A DNA stretch of 64,000 nt, from assembly GCF_000276665.1 (NCBI RefSeq), contig NW_004955429.1, positions 6,754,032-6,818,031 of the forward strand, given 5' to 3'. Below, one piece after another: positions 46,823 through 57,885 of the stretch. The position numbers and the translations under genes were made by a program. The notes under the pieces are model-generated. The model was given only the letters and a program-made list of their open reading frames with translations, made no database searches and was not told the origin of the DNA. This DNA is from Chinchilla lanigera. Its lineage: Eukaryota > Chordata > Mammalia > Rodentia > Chinchillidae. Each line of letters begins with the position of its first letter. The first letter of the stretch is position 1.

Positions 46823-47855
46823 CATCTAAAATGAATACACACTTCTCAGATAAAGAAATACAAATGGCAAATAAATACATGAAAAAATATTCAACATCAT
46901 TAATCATTTGAGACATGCAAATTAAAACAACGATGAGATTCCATCTCAACCAGAAAGAACGGCTATTATCAAGAAATCAACCAATAACAAAGCTGGAGGG
47001 GCTGTGGGGATAAAGGAAACCTTCTCCACTGTTGGTGGGAGTGTGGACTGGTGAAACCACTGTGGAGATCAGTCTGGAGATTCCTCAGTAAACTAGGATT
47101 AGAGGTCCCATTCAACTCAGCTATTTCCCTTTTGAGTATTTTTCCAGAAGAACTAAAAACATCATACCACAGCGATATATGTGCACCCATGTATATAGCA
47201 GTGCAATTTGGAATAGCTAAATCTTGGAAACAACTCAAATGCCCATCAACTTAGGAATGGATAAAAAAGATGTGGTATTTTTATATAATGGAATATTACT
47301 CAGCTGTAAAGTAAGATAAACTTGAGGCTTTTATAGGTAAATGGATGCAACTAGAGACCATGCTCATAAGTGAAATAAATGAGACTCACATGTGTAAACA
47401 TCATATTGTCTCCCTACTGTGAGAATCTAAAAGAGTAATTAAAATCTGAAAGGTACAATAGATATTGTGAAAGGGAAAGAAACTGCTCAAAAGAAAAGAA
47501 CAACTGGGATGAGGGAAAAGAGAAAAGAAAGAAGGAAGGGAAAAATATGTGTGTGTGTGTACATATATATAAGTATACACACACACGATAGCTAAGATAA
47601 TTGTGCTACTAATTTCTATTGATTTATTGAAAGGAACAGTTAATGTTTAATTATTTGATCAGTACTCCATGCCTGTATTTATTTATCTGAGTAACCACTT
47701 TGAAGATAACAATATGTAACACAACAGCCATTGTTAACTTCCTATCACCTTGTCTGAAATTCTGTATTGCTTTTATTGTTTTTATGTTGTTTTGTTTATG
47801 TTTTTGTTTCTTAATTCATTTTTGTTCTTTTCTCTTTAAAATAAAAAAAAATAAA
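46823..47855 (+). mobile_element. Younger sense L1 (ORF2 C-terminus plus 3' UTR), 5'-truncated
   Basis: 47051-47254 keeps 67 codons of the ORF2p end (WRSVWRFL, then GLEVPFNSAI and FGIAKSWKQLKCPS). A - strand frame on the same span is spurious. It is flanked by TTTGCCCATTCTGG (46809-46822) and TTTGTCCATTCTGG (47856-47869), 13 of 14 identical, so ends are well defined: 1033 bases. Confidence 0.93.
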
Positions 47856-48729
47856 TTTGTCCATTCTGGAAATTTCATATAAATGGAATCATACCAGACA
47901 TACTCTTTCACTTAGCATAATGTTTTCAAGGTTCATCTGTGTTCTATCATGTATCCATACTTCATTTTTAAATTGCTGAATAATAAATAATCCCACTGGG
48001 AGTACAACTAATCCCATTGTATAGATAAACCACATTTGTTTATCCACTTATTAGTTGTTGGGCATTTGGATTGTTTCCAACTTCTTAAATTATTGTGAAT
48101 AATGCTGCTATGAATATTTGTGCACAAGTTTTTTAAGACCATATGTTTTCATTTCTCTGGTGTAGAATTGTTGGATCATATAGTAACCCTTCAGTATTTT
48201 GAGGAACTGTCAAACTGTTTTCCAAAAGGGCTATATCATTTTATATTCCCATAAACAATGACTAGGGTTCAAATTTTCACATGTTCACCAATACTGTTTA
48301 TTGTCTTCTTTACTGCAGCTATTGAGTGTGAAGTGGTATCTCTTTGTAGTTTTAACTTGCATTTACTTAATGGATAAAGTTCTTGAGCATCTTTTTATGT
48401 GACTATAGTTCATTTGTGTATTACCTTTGGACAAATGTCTATTCAAATACTGATTTTAAAAAATGGAGGTAGTTATTCTTTGTTATTGTTCAGTTGTAAG
48501 AGTTCTCTACATAGTAGAGAACTAAGTTCCTGATCAGGTATGTGATGTACAAATATTTTATTCCCTTTTCTTTGTCATCATTTCAAATTTTTTGATGAGT
48601 CTCTTTGCAACACAAAAGTTTTTAATTTCTATGTAGCCCCATTTACCAATTCTTTTCTTTTAGAATTTATGCATTTGGTATCATATCTAAGGGATCACTG
48701 ATTAACTCAAGGTTCCTAAGATGTATTCC

Positions 48730-48752
48730 TTTTTTTTTTTTTTTTTTTTTTG
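48730..48752. repeat. Poly-T tract
   Basis: More than 20 T in a row within the old L1. Confidence 0.95.
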
Positions 48753-49424
48753 TTATATGAGTTTTATAGATTGAACTCTTACATGTAGATCCATGATTCA
48801 TTTTGGGTTTTTTTTTCATCTGTGGTTTTATGTCTTTCATTAATTCTGTAAAATCCTTGGATACTGTCTCATCAAATATTGCTCTGCCTCATATTCTTTC
48901 TTTAGAACTCCAGTTACACCTATGCTTGATTTATTTATTGTGCACATGCCTTTAAAGCTCTAGTCTCTTCTCCCCACTGTTTTTCCTTTTTGTGTTTCAG
49001 TTTGAGTAATTTTTTTTCTTGACCTATCTCCAAATTTCTTAATCCTTTGTTTTGTCTCAGGTCTGTTGTTCAGCTCATCCATCAAATTGTTTAATTTAGA
49101 GATTACATTTTTCAATGCAAGATTTTTCCTTTTATTCTTTCTTATGGACTCCTATTCCCTTTTAAAATTCTGCAGTTTTTGTCCGTTTTCCACTTTTGCA
49201 GTTTTAGTAAAACTCAGTCCACTTCTGGTTTTTCTCTGTTCTTCACATATCATTCCTCTGAGCTTTTGATTGAAAGCCAGAAAGATGTCTACTTCCTCTG
49301 CCTTGAAGATTTAGTTCTATCTTTAAGAAGGTTTAAACTCAGATCTTTACTCTCCTGTTCACACAGCTTTAGAAACAACTGCAAATGTCTTGAGTGGAAA
49401 CAGGTGCCTGTACATCCAGGTGAA

Positions 49425-49798
49425 TTAAGTTATTTTCTCATTGCTGAAACAAAACACCCAACACCCACAAGTTAAGGGAGGAAAGGTTTATTTAGGTCAC
49501 AGTTTGTAGGCTCCAAGGCAGGTGGCACATGGCAGAGGGGCAACAGTTTATGGCAGCAGAAAACAGCAACAAGCAAGGGAGACAACCCTTTCTGTTCCTT
49601 ATATTGTACCCCGTCTACCTGGATTAGGGTGATACCAATCTAATCAGTGGACAGCAGCATTCACTCACTCTTAATCTCAGCACCCTGAATCCCAGAATTG
49701 CACTACAAATCAATCACACACTCTAGATTCAGCCATTTCCTAAAAAACCCTAGCACCACATGAGGCTTTGAGGGCACATCTAGACACAAACCATATCA
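49425..49798 (-). mobile_element. MaLR-type solo LTR
   Basis: On the - strand it opens TGATATGGTTTGTGTCTAGA and near the end has AAACTGTGACCTAAATAAAC and TGTTTTGTTTCAGCAATGAG. Confidence 0.85.
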
Positions 49799-49799
49799 C

Positions 49800-50790
49800 T
49801 GAGGCAAGCTCCTCCTTTTCTATGCACTGATAGATTGCAGGGTGATTTGATCCTGTCAGGCCCAGCCCTTGAACCTTCTGAATCATCCCAGGACTCAACA
49901 AACGTCCTATGGGAAAACTAGATAAATATCTGGAGCTTTTCTACATTTGTAATTTGTTATATAACTCCCATGACTTAATGTTTGACAGGTTTTTCTTTTT
50001 CTGTGTACAGTCCCTCCAGCCAGACCAAGTTTGATAAGTCTGTGCCCAGAATCCATAAACATCACCAGGGAGGAAAAGTGCTTTTGACTGTCAGCTCACG
50101 CAGTCCTGGCTTCAGCAAAAGAAGAGCTATTCAACTGCATTGTCCTTTGCACCACAATGACTAAACTGTAAAGATGCCAAGCTAAGAGTCTAAACTTGAA
50201 TAGCATTGTAGTCTTTGTAGGGACCTGGGCCAGCAAGAATATTATCTCAGAATGAATAAATATTATTGGAACTTCAAGAGTAATACTTTGTGTCAGTAAA
50301 AAGTACTGAACTGAATAAATTCCAATTTTGTGTCAGGTTGGCCTTAGAAAGATATGTCTTCCTTGTAGATGGACTAGGTCCCTGGAATTTTCAGAAAGTG
50401 GTAGAGGTCAAGAGGGAGATACTGAAATGTCTGCTAAAAGATCAGGGTAAGTATCCTAGATTTCAGGCAATATGGCACCAGTTTCAAATGAAATATTGCA
50501 CTAAATTTAATGATCATATAAGGAGAAAAGATGATAAAGTGTTCTAGAAAAATAATGCTTAGTATTAGTATTTTCTTGTTATTTTGATTTTTATTCTTGA
50601 AAAGACACTAACCTAATTTAGGAACTTAGTAAAGATAACTCACTTTAAGAAAATTGATCTGTCAAAAAAAAACTATAGTGGGGGGAATGGGGAAGAGAAG
50701 TATTCACAGGATTCAATTCAACTAACTGAGTGCTGTCATGTACTACTCACTGTGCTCATCCCTGAGGACACCAAAAAGGTGACATTCTTT
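49800..50790. other. Low-copy sequence; no gene seen
   Basis: The 85-codon frame at 50290-50547 lacks any recognised domain and splice support. Confidence 0.4.
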
Positions 50791-50792
50791 GT

Positions 50793-51095
50793 TATGGGCT
50801 GTTGGGCCCTTCCAAAATTCCTGTGTTGGCACTCTAGTCTCCAACGTCATGGTATTTAGGGGTGGGGTCCTTGTGAGGCTGGAGCCCCATGATGGAGTCA
50901 GTATTTTTATAAGAAGAGACAGATCTCTTGCTCTGTACCCCTTACTCTTCCCAGGCCATGTGAAGATACAACCAGAAGATGGCTACCTGGTGTCAGCCTC
51001 TCGAACTGTGAGAAATGTGGGCTGCTTACGCTACCTAGGCAAAGGTGTTTGGTATAGTAACCCTAGCAGAGCCAGACACTCCTGCCTTGGTGTTT
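50793..51095 (+). mobile_element. MLT1-like MaLR LTR
   Basis: GGGCCCTTCCAAAATTCCTG, GGGGTGGGGTCCTTGTGAGG, CCATGTGAAGATACAACCAG and GGTATAGTAACCCTAGCAGA are MLT1-type landmarks. The 112-codon frame across it is not a gene. Confidence 0.75.
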
Positions 51096-51124
51096 CTGAA
51101 CGCCAACCTCATGACAGTTTAAAG

Positions 51125-51250
51125 TGACTAATTAAGGGTAAGGGGATGAAAAAAGGAATTGTGCTACGTATGGGTATGAACTCCACACGAGGAATGTCAA
51201 CATTATATACTGCAAACATGTAGTAATAAAAATAAATAATTAGAAAAAAA
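51125..51250 (+). mobile_element. L1 3' end, short
   Basis: GGGATGAAAAAAGGAATTGT to CTGCAAACATGTAGTAATAA plus A-rich tail; strongly 5'-truncated. Confidence 0.65.
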
Positions 51251-51278
51251 TACATGATTAATTCAAAGATATATAAAA

Positions 51279-51430
51279 TAGGTGTGGTGGTGCATGCCTG
51301 TAATCCCAGCACTAAGGAGGCTGAGGCAGAAGGATCACCCTGAGTTTGAGGCCAGCCCGGGTTACACAATGAGTTCAAAGGCAGCCTGAACTACATAGCG
51401 AGGCCCTGTTTTAAAAAAATCAAAAAATAT
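51279..51430 (+). mobile_element. B1 SINE
   Basis: AGGTGTGGTGGTGCATGCCT start with internal duplication and CCCTGTTTTAAAAAA end. Confidence 0.94.
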
Positions 51431-52522
51431 ATATATATTATTTTAAAGCATTCATTTAAGACTTTGTTTTAAAATGTTTCTAAAACTCCGTGATAATTTC
51501 TAAGATTTGCTTATGAATTTTTTCTAATCTTTATCAAACAGTGTATTTATCATTAATCAAAAGTAGATTTATCATTGCTCTATGGAGGTGGATTTAGCTG
51601 GCCAGATATAAAAAGGGAACGAAGCACGAAGCAAACTTTCACAACCGGGCTAGTCACTGAGTTACACAAGCATTTTTTATTGCCCTTTATTTCATCAATT
51701 AGAACAGTGAGGGGGCAGAAATGTGAGAAGGCTGACAGGACATAAAGTTCACATAAGACAATAGTGATGGAGGGAAAAAATTTAAGTCATTGAACACAAG
51801 CAATGTAACACTAGGAGGTGAGGCACTGTTATGAAGAGAAGTTTTCAGCCCATGTCTTTCAAACCGGACCCATTTGGGGTTGGGCTAAGATGGACAACTA
51901 CGTTTCTCTTAAAACTACTATTGAGACGTTATGAATTCTAAAAGCTGCCTGTTTTATGGCATTGTCCCTATACATCATAATTCAAAATTTGTATACTTTT
52001 TGTCTTAGTTCAAATTTTTTGTTTCCCCCTATTTCAAAGAGATACCCTGGACTACTCATTAGATTTGTTCGTTTTAGGCAATAGTTCAATTCCTCCTACC
52101 TATGCTGATGGAATAAATGAAATGTGTGGAACAGAAGCCATAAGTGAGGCTTAGTATCCAGGAAAGGGCAAGACGGTAGCTATTTCGAGGGAAACCTATA
52201 ACGTGGGATGCTCCCGACATATTCCTGATGTCTGTGTCCACATCGCATCCTGGGTAATCACACTTACAGCTGCTCAGGGAGCGCCCAGTAAGGAGACGTT
52301 GTTCCCAGAGGCCCAGCTCGGGGGAGCCAGGCGTCCCTACTTCCGGCCCCGCCCCCTCCTCGCAGTTGCTAGGAGACGTGATGTCACCGGAAGCGAGGCC
52401 TTTGATAGGCTGAAGTGAGGGGAAGCCTCTCCCACTCGGCAGCCCCGGCGCCCGGCGCTGGCTCTCCAGCTGTTTGTAGGCCCGGGGGTGAGGGTCGGAG
52501 GGAGGGAGTGCCGGTCGCGGCC

Positions 52523-52860
52523 NNNNNNNNNNNNNNNNNNNNNNNNNNNNNNNNNNNNNNNNNNNNNNNNNNNNNNNNNNNNNNNNNNNNNNNNNNNNNN
52601 NNNNNNNNNNNNNNNNNNNNNNNNNNNNNNNNNNNNNNNNNNNNNNNNNNNNNNNNNNNNNNNNNNNNNNNNNNNNNNNNNNNNNNNNNNNNNNNNNNNN
52701 NNNNNNNNNNNNNNNNNNNNNNNNNNNNNNNNNNNNNNNNNNNNNNNNNNNNNNNNNNNNNNNNNNNNNNNNNNNNNNNNNNNNNNNNNNNNNNNNNNNN
52801 NNNNNNNNNNNNNNNNNNNNNNNNNNNNNNNNNNNNNNNNNNNNNNNNNNNNNNNNNNNN
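52523..52860. other. Assembly gap (338 N) inside DNAJC1 exon 1
   Basis: A run of 338 N begins after GGTCGCGGCC and ends at GGGAGAGCGG. It hides the start codon, the signal peptide and part of the 5' UTR. GC-rich first exons often drop out of assemblies, so the stated length may be only an estimate. Confidence 0.99.
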
Positions 52861-52862
52861 GG

Positions 52863-52940
52863 GAGAGCGGAGACCTGGAGTTGTTCGACTTGGTGGAGGA
52901 GGTGCAGCTCAACTTCTACCAGTTCCTCGGGGTGCAGCAG
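52863..52940 (+). CDS. DNAJC1: DNAJC1 exon 1, 3' part (coding), partial
   Basis: The 26 codons before the donor read as the luminal start of DNAJC1 (MTJ1/HTJ1), including ELFDLVEEVQLNFYQFLGV followed by QQ, which matches the known mammalian protein just after its signal peptide. DNAJC1 is an ER membrane J-protein. Its luminal J domain stimulates BiP/HSPA5, and its cytosolic side carries SANT domains that bind ribosomes and other partners. The conserved FYQFLGV begins helix I of the J domain; the HPD motif lies in exon 2, which is not in the window. The exon ends in phase 0 at CAG followed by GTACGC, a good donor. The start codon and signal peptide fall in the N run immediately upstream; the two bases before the first full codon (GG) would complete a Trp codon as in human. 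Identity is near certain. The gene continues beyond the right edge. Confidence 0.95.
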
Positions 52941-54558
52941 GTACGCGCGGGCGCGCGGCGGGGGCGCGCAGGCGGGCCAGGCGGGAGGGCGGACGGGCGC
53001 CCCGGGCCGGGCTCCAGGGCTCAGCCGGGTCCCCCGAGTCTCCTGTAACCCCCACCCCCCACCTGACCCTGGCTCCAGCGTCTCAAGTTCGAGTCTCAGG
53101 GACAGGCCGGACGGTGCCGCTGGCTGGGTGCTGGCGATCCCTTCTCTTTGCTCTTGGCTTCTGGGGGAGATCCAGCCCCCCACTGTGCTGGAGAAAGAAG
53201 AGTGATGTGCGCCCCCCTTTTTTTTACACCCACCTTTTCCTTTCCCGCCTCCACGAATGTGAGAAAGAGTAGCCGTGTGTCACTCTCAGTTGTCATCTTT
53301 CCACCTAGACTGATTTCCTCAGCCTCCTTCCCCCCTTTCCGGGAAGCGAGGGAATTCTATGGCAGAGAATCTTCCTGCCCTGGACTTTTTGTGATCTTTT
53401 GAGCCTGTTAGATGGGGCTTCGTATCACAGCGTAGAAACACGGAGGAGTCTGAACCTCTGCCTACTTGGTCCTGGAACTCAGGAGAAACAGGATTTTAGG
53501 GCAGTGCAGGTACTTGGGGTGTTGTTGGAGTAGAAGCCCAACCACGAGTGCAGGATGGATTTGTTTCTTCTCTTTGCTTTGCTTTTCGTGTTGTTTCCTT
53601 TTCCTTTTTCAGCTGGAGACTTTAGCTTGTATAAGCCATTTATTACCTTTTTTTTGGCGGGGGGGTGGGGAGCGTGCCACGGCATTTGCCCAGTGGCTAC
53701 CTGAATCCTAGTGTCAAGGAGAAGATGATATTTCTCTGATTTCAAGATTATGGAGTAAACCACTTAGACTTTCACACGATCTGCTTGAGCCCCTCAGACA
53801 ATATTTTGAATAATTAAGGGGGTTAAAAAAATTAAAATTTACTTAGAGTTGTCATTCAAGCCAGACTTCACATGACTAAGTATGACGTATACACTGGTTA
53901 TTGTAAGTTTGGATGAACTGTTGAACTTTTAAAGGGAAATTCAATTTTCAAGTATTGCATTTTCATTTCATTATTGAGTATAAAATTGTTAGAGCGCCAT
54001 GGCATTCTAGTTATCTTCATTTTAGTAAGAACTCCATCTTCCCCTTCGAATGCTTATGTGCAAAGAATTTTGTAATGACTGTTTACAAAGTGTCACCTAG
54101 TGCCATTTCCTGCTTATAAAGGCAAATCTCACTGCATTTTCAAAGTAAATGGTGATGCAGTATGTGTTCCAACAGTGAAGCTATGTGTTTGAACACTAAC
54201 TTCTGAGAATGCCTTTAATACTGAGCATAGTTAGAATTCTCGGGATTGATTAAAATTTGTAGTTAGGAAGAGTCTTACACATAACGAATCCAAAAATCTT
54301 GAAGATATTTTCCATTTGCTCGTGGAAATTAAGCTCCTTGAAGAGAATACAGATATTTAACATGGGGATTTAAGATTTAGATTATGTACTCTAGGTTTGC
54401 ATGTGCACTCCCATAGAATTTTTGTTTGCAATTTCAAGCAGCTTACTTTGCAGTTAATGAAGCAATGTGAACAACCAGAGCACTTAACTGTATTTGCAAA
54501 GATGGAAAAATAAAGAAGCATAGATAATTGAGAAGATTCTTTGTTGAGGGAAAATTTG

Positions 54559-54677
54559 TTTGTGGTTTTTTTGTTTGTTTGTTTGTTTTTGTTTTTTTCT
54601 CCAGTACCAGGAACCGAACTCACGACCTTGCGCTTGCCAGGCAGGCACTTTTGCCGCTGAGCTAAATCCCCATTCCC
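54559..54677 (-). mobile_element. ID SINE, young
   Basis: Flanked by TGAGGGAAAATTTG at 54545-54558 and 54678-54691; tail contains GTTT repeats. Confidence 0.97.
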
Positions 54678-55194
54678 TGAGGGAAAATTTGAAAAGAATC
54701 TAGAAAATTATTTTAATCTGTGTTTCTCTGCCCATCTCTGTTGAACTTGGAAAGAAAGCCAGGAGAAACTTTATTCTGTCTAAGCAGAAAAATGACTTGG
54801 AGCAAGCTCTTTACTTTGAGTCTTTAACTTTCTTTTAAAACTCTCAAGGGTCCAGACATTTAGTAGAGACAAATACAGCTTGTTTAAGGTCCTTAATGTG
54901 TAATTTTTCAAGAGAGAGCCAATCACTTGGGAACTAGTCCAACACTCAGGAACAGAACAAAGTAGGTTGATGACTCGTAGTGGTGCCCTGGCTGTATGCT
55001 GTGATCAGTTCTGTTGTTCATTCAACAGATATTTATTTGGTGCCTACTGGATTTTAATCACTTAGAGTTGGCCTTTATGTAAAACAAAACCCACAGCCCC
55101 ATGTAACAGGTTAGTAAGGGAAAACTGTAAGTATTAGATGGTCAGAGAAGGCCTCTGAAGGAATTTAGGGAATAAGCCATATGGATACTTGATG

Positions 55195-55540
55195 TGTCTT
55201 GTTCTGTTTAGATTGGTATAACAAAATACCATAAACTAGATAGCTTTTCAACAACAGAAATTTATTTCTCATAGTCCTAGAGGCTAGGAAGTCCAGGATC
55301 AAGTACTGGCAGATTCTGCATCTGATGAAGGCCTTCTGGTTTAAAGATGATACCTTCTTGCTGTACCCTCTCATCAGCAAGGGTCAAAGCAGCTCTCTGG
55401 GGCTTCTTTTACAGTGGCATTACTAGGGCTCTACCTTAAGACCTAAGCAACCCCTGATGCCCCGCATCCTAGTATTGTCACATTAGGTATTAGGTCTGAA
55501 CATGAATTTTGGAGAAACATATTCAGATTGTAGCATGGTG
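55195..55540 (+). repeat. Ancient dispersed repeat fragment
   Basis: GTATAACAAAATACCATAAA, CAACAGAAATTTATTTCTCA, CCTTCTTGCTGTACCCTCTC and GAACATGAATTTTGGAGAAA follow a well-known mammalian dispersed sequence. Family not assigned. Confidence 0.6.
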
Positions 55541-55975
55541 AAGGAAGTTCAGAGATGAACAAAGTAAGTGCAAAGGCCTTGAGGTGGAAGCTTGCCTAGT
55601 GTTTGAGAAATAGCAAGGCAGCCAGTATGGCTGGAGCAGAGTGATTGAGGAAGACAGTAATAAAATAAGCTCAGAGTCATAGGTGGTAAGGGAAGGTCAC
55701 ATGGGGCATTGCAGGTCATTATAAGGACTTGGCTTTTTCTTAGAAGTAAGTTGGGAAACCAGTGGAGAGGGAGTGTTGAAGAAAAGATATATTTCATTTG
55801 ACTTAAATTTCAAAATGATAGCTTTATTTTGTTAAGCTTAGCCTGTAAGGTATTAGTTACTTAGAAGAATAATTGTAGTGTAGAATGTAGAACCGACTTG
55901 GGTGGTCACCGTGGAGGTGGTACAAAGTGATCAGGTTCTGGATTTAATGTGAACATAGAACTGACAGGATTTTAT

Positions 55976-56125
55976 TTTATTTTATTTTATTTTATTATTT
56001 TTGAGACAGGGTCTCACCATGTAGTTCAGACCAGCCTTGAACTTACTACATAACTCAGGCTGGCCTTGAACTCACAGTGATCCTCCTGCTTCTGCCCCAG
56101 ATGTATACCACCACCACGCCTGGCA
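55976..56125 (-). mobile_element. B1 SINE
   Basis: Poly(TTTTA) tail on the left, GAGACAGGGTCTCACCATGT, internal duplication; flanked by TGACAGGATTTTAT at 55962-55975 and 56126-56139. Confidence 0.96.
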
Positions 56126-56840
56126 TGACAGGATTTTATTGATGCTTTGAATGTGGGAAGTAAGAGAAAAAGAGAAATTGAAGAGAATGCTAAAGTATTA
56201 TCTAAAGTACTTCAGTACCAGAAAGATGTGGCTGTCATTTATTGAGTTGAGGAAGCCTGGAATAAAATCTGGTTGAAGGAAAATCAGGAATTTGGAGAAG
56301 TACTAACTTTTCAGTGTATGTTAAGCATTCAAATGGAGCTGGCATGTAGGCATTTGGTTATTTAGGTCTGGAGTCTGGGCAGAAAAGCATGGTCCCTGGG
56401 ACCCTCCCTCCCTGTTCTCTGTAATTGGAATAATTCAGTACCTTTAGGACGTGGACCGGGCACCTCCTGGCTTATGACTTTGGACATAGAACAGACAGTA
56501 TCTTTCTTATTTATTTACTTTACAGTTAGGTACACAGTGGACAGTTAAATATTTACTGAATGAAACAATGTAAGTATTATAACTAAAACTAAACTGTAAT
56601 TCCCCAAATAAGTTGTTGCTTAACAGTTTTTAACTCCATAGATCATATTTATACTCAGCCTTTACAGATCTTTTATAGCAAAGAAATCTCTTGTCATGTA
56701 CTTTAAATCAGTTCTAGAAGTCTAGGAAGGAGTTCCAGAAGTCTTTAGGAGAAGGGTGAAGATAGATGGTGTGTTAGTGGCTCAACCTGTCAATGCCTTT
56801 TATTTATTCATAGGGTATTCTAATTTAAATACTGCATTTT

Positions 56841-56925
56841 GGGGGGCGCGTACTGGGAATTTGAACTCAGTACCTTGCGTTTGCCAGGCAGGTGCTGTGC
56901 CCCTGAGCTATATCCCCAACCCTTG
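56841..56925 (-). mobile_element. ID SINE
   Basis: Flanked by AATACTGCATTTT at 56828-56840 and 56926-56938. Confidence 0.95.
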
Positions 56926-57126
56926 AATACTGCATTTTTTCAGAGGAGATGGAGATGAGGGAGATAAAAAGAATAGAGGAAAAAGAGTGTGCTATTGAAA
57001 GATCTTTTATTAGTAACTTCTGGGATCGCACATGATATTTATATTTTGTCTAGCAGCTCCTGCTAGACACTTTTATTTCCTGTAGAATCACTGACAGTTC
57101 TGGTTTGTAGGTTTTGTTTTTTTTGT

Positions 57127-57222
57127 TTGAACGTTTGTTTTGGTTTTTTTGGTACTGGGAATCAAACTCAGAGCCTCATGCTTGACAGGCAGGCGCTGTG
57201 CCACTGAGCTGCATCCCTGGCC
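57127..57222 (-). mobile_element. ID SINE
   Basis: GGTACTGGGAATCAAACTCA..CCACTGAGCTGCATCCCTGG on the + strand; T-rich flanks make the duplication hard to delimit. Confidence 0.9.
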
Positions 57223-57694
57223 CTTTGTTTTGTTTTTTAAATTATCTTTTTGGCCATGACTTTCTTATACAGTACCATTCATAGTACAGTGTTCTAACCA
57301 GTAGAAAATACTTCATTTAAAAATCTGAATTGAAATGATAACCTAAATTATCTTAAATTTTGTAGGGTTTTTTTTTTTTTTATGCTGAAGTGATAATTGT
57401 CTTAACGGTGCCAGTCATTACAAATTCCTACTATTCATATGGCTAATAAATGTTCCTTACTTTCTTTATTTTCTTATAACTTCACCCTTATAGTCAAAGG
57501 AATGTTAAAACTTGGTTAAGAGAAAAAAAGCTTATGAAACATTTAGATTTTAATTTCTTGAACATTTGGATTAGAATTTATTAAATTCAGTGTTAATAAA
57601 CCTTTTAAGATCTTTTAATCTGTATTTTCAAATATATAGAATGTATAAATATGTAGGATGACAGTCTTTTGAGGGAAAAGATATCCAACTAGAA

Positions 57695-57885
57695 CCAAAT
57701 ACCTCAGCAAAACAACTTAAAGGAGGACAAGTTTATTTTGGCTGACAGTTTTAGAGGTTTCTGTCCATGATCAGCTATCTTCACTGTTTTAGGCCTGTGA
57801 TCAAGCGGAAAAATGATGGTGGAAGGGCAAGGCAAAGGAAAACTGCCTACCTCATGGGTGCTAGGAAGCAGAGCGAGCCTGTGCT
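57695..57885 (-). mobile_element. MaLR-type LTR fragment, inverted against the next LTR
   Basis: Read on the - strand, CTGTCAGCCAAAATAAACTT with a polyadenylation signal and GCTGAGGTATTTGGTTCTAG mark an LTR 3' part pointing left. Confidence 0.7.

Larger units (their letters stand above)
46618..48815 (-). mobile_element. Old antisense L1, interrupted by a younger L1
   Basis: 46618-46822 is the 3' end (ACTGACATACCACACAATTC, TTTTTAGTATATTCACAAAG). After the inserted L1 it resumes at 47856 with GGAAATTTCATATAAATGGA, TTTCACTTAGCATAATGTTT and further reverse-complement ORF2 sequence to about 48.8 kb. Similar L1 5'-type sequence may reach 49.4 kb. Confidence 0.85.
52260..53110 (+). promoter_or_regulatory. 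DNAJC1: CpG island and promoter of DNAJC1
   Basis: GC content and CpG density rise sharply from about 52.26 kb, run through the assembly gap and fade by about 53.1 kb, against an AT-rich background. No TATA box is seen. Upstream of the exon lie a GC box (CCCCGCCCCCTC, about 52347-52358), an ETS-type CTTCCGG (52340-52346), an RFX X-box-like pair of half sites (52365-52377), a CRE-like TGATGTCA (52379-52386) and a second ETS-type CCGGAAGCG (52387-52395). This is the arrangement of a housekeeping CpG-island promoter. Transcription start is inferred to lie between about 52395 and 52520; the 5' UTR cannot be delimited because of the gap. Confidence 0.85.

Noticed and set aside
50789..51127. 112-codon + strand frame
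   Set aside because: Coincides with an MLT1-like LTR; no protein domain.
52086..53272. Long frames on both strands around 52.1-53.3 kb
   Set aside because: They are opened by the N run and by the stop-poor CpG island. Only the DNAJC1 exon end is supported.
54091..54103. Second CTCF-like sequence TGTCACCTAGTGC in intron 1
   Set aside because: Two mismatches from the 13-base core, so too weak to report as a site.
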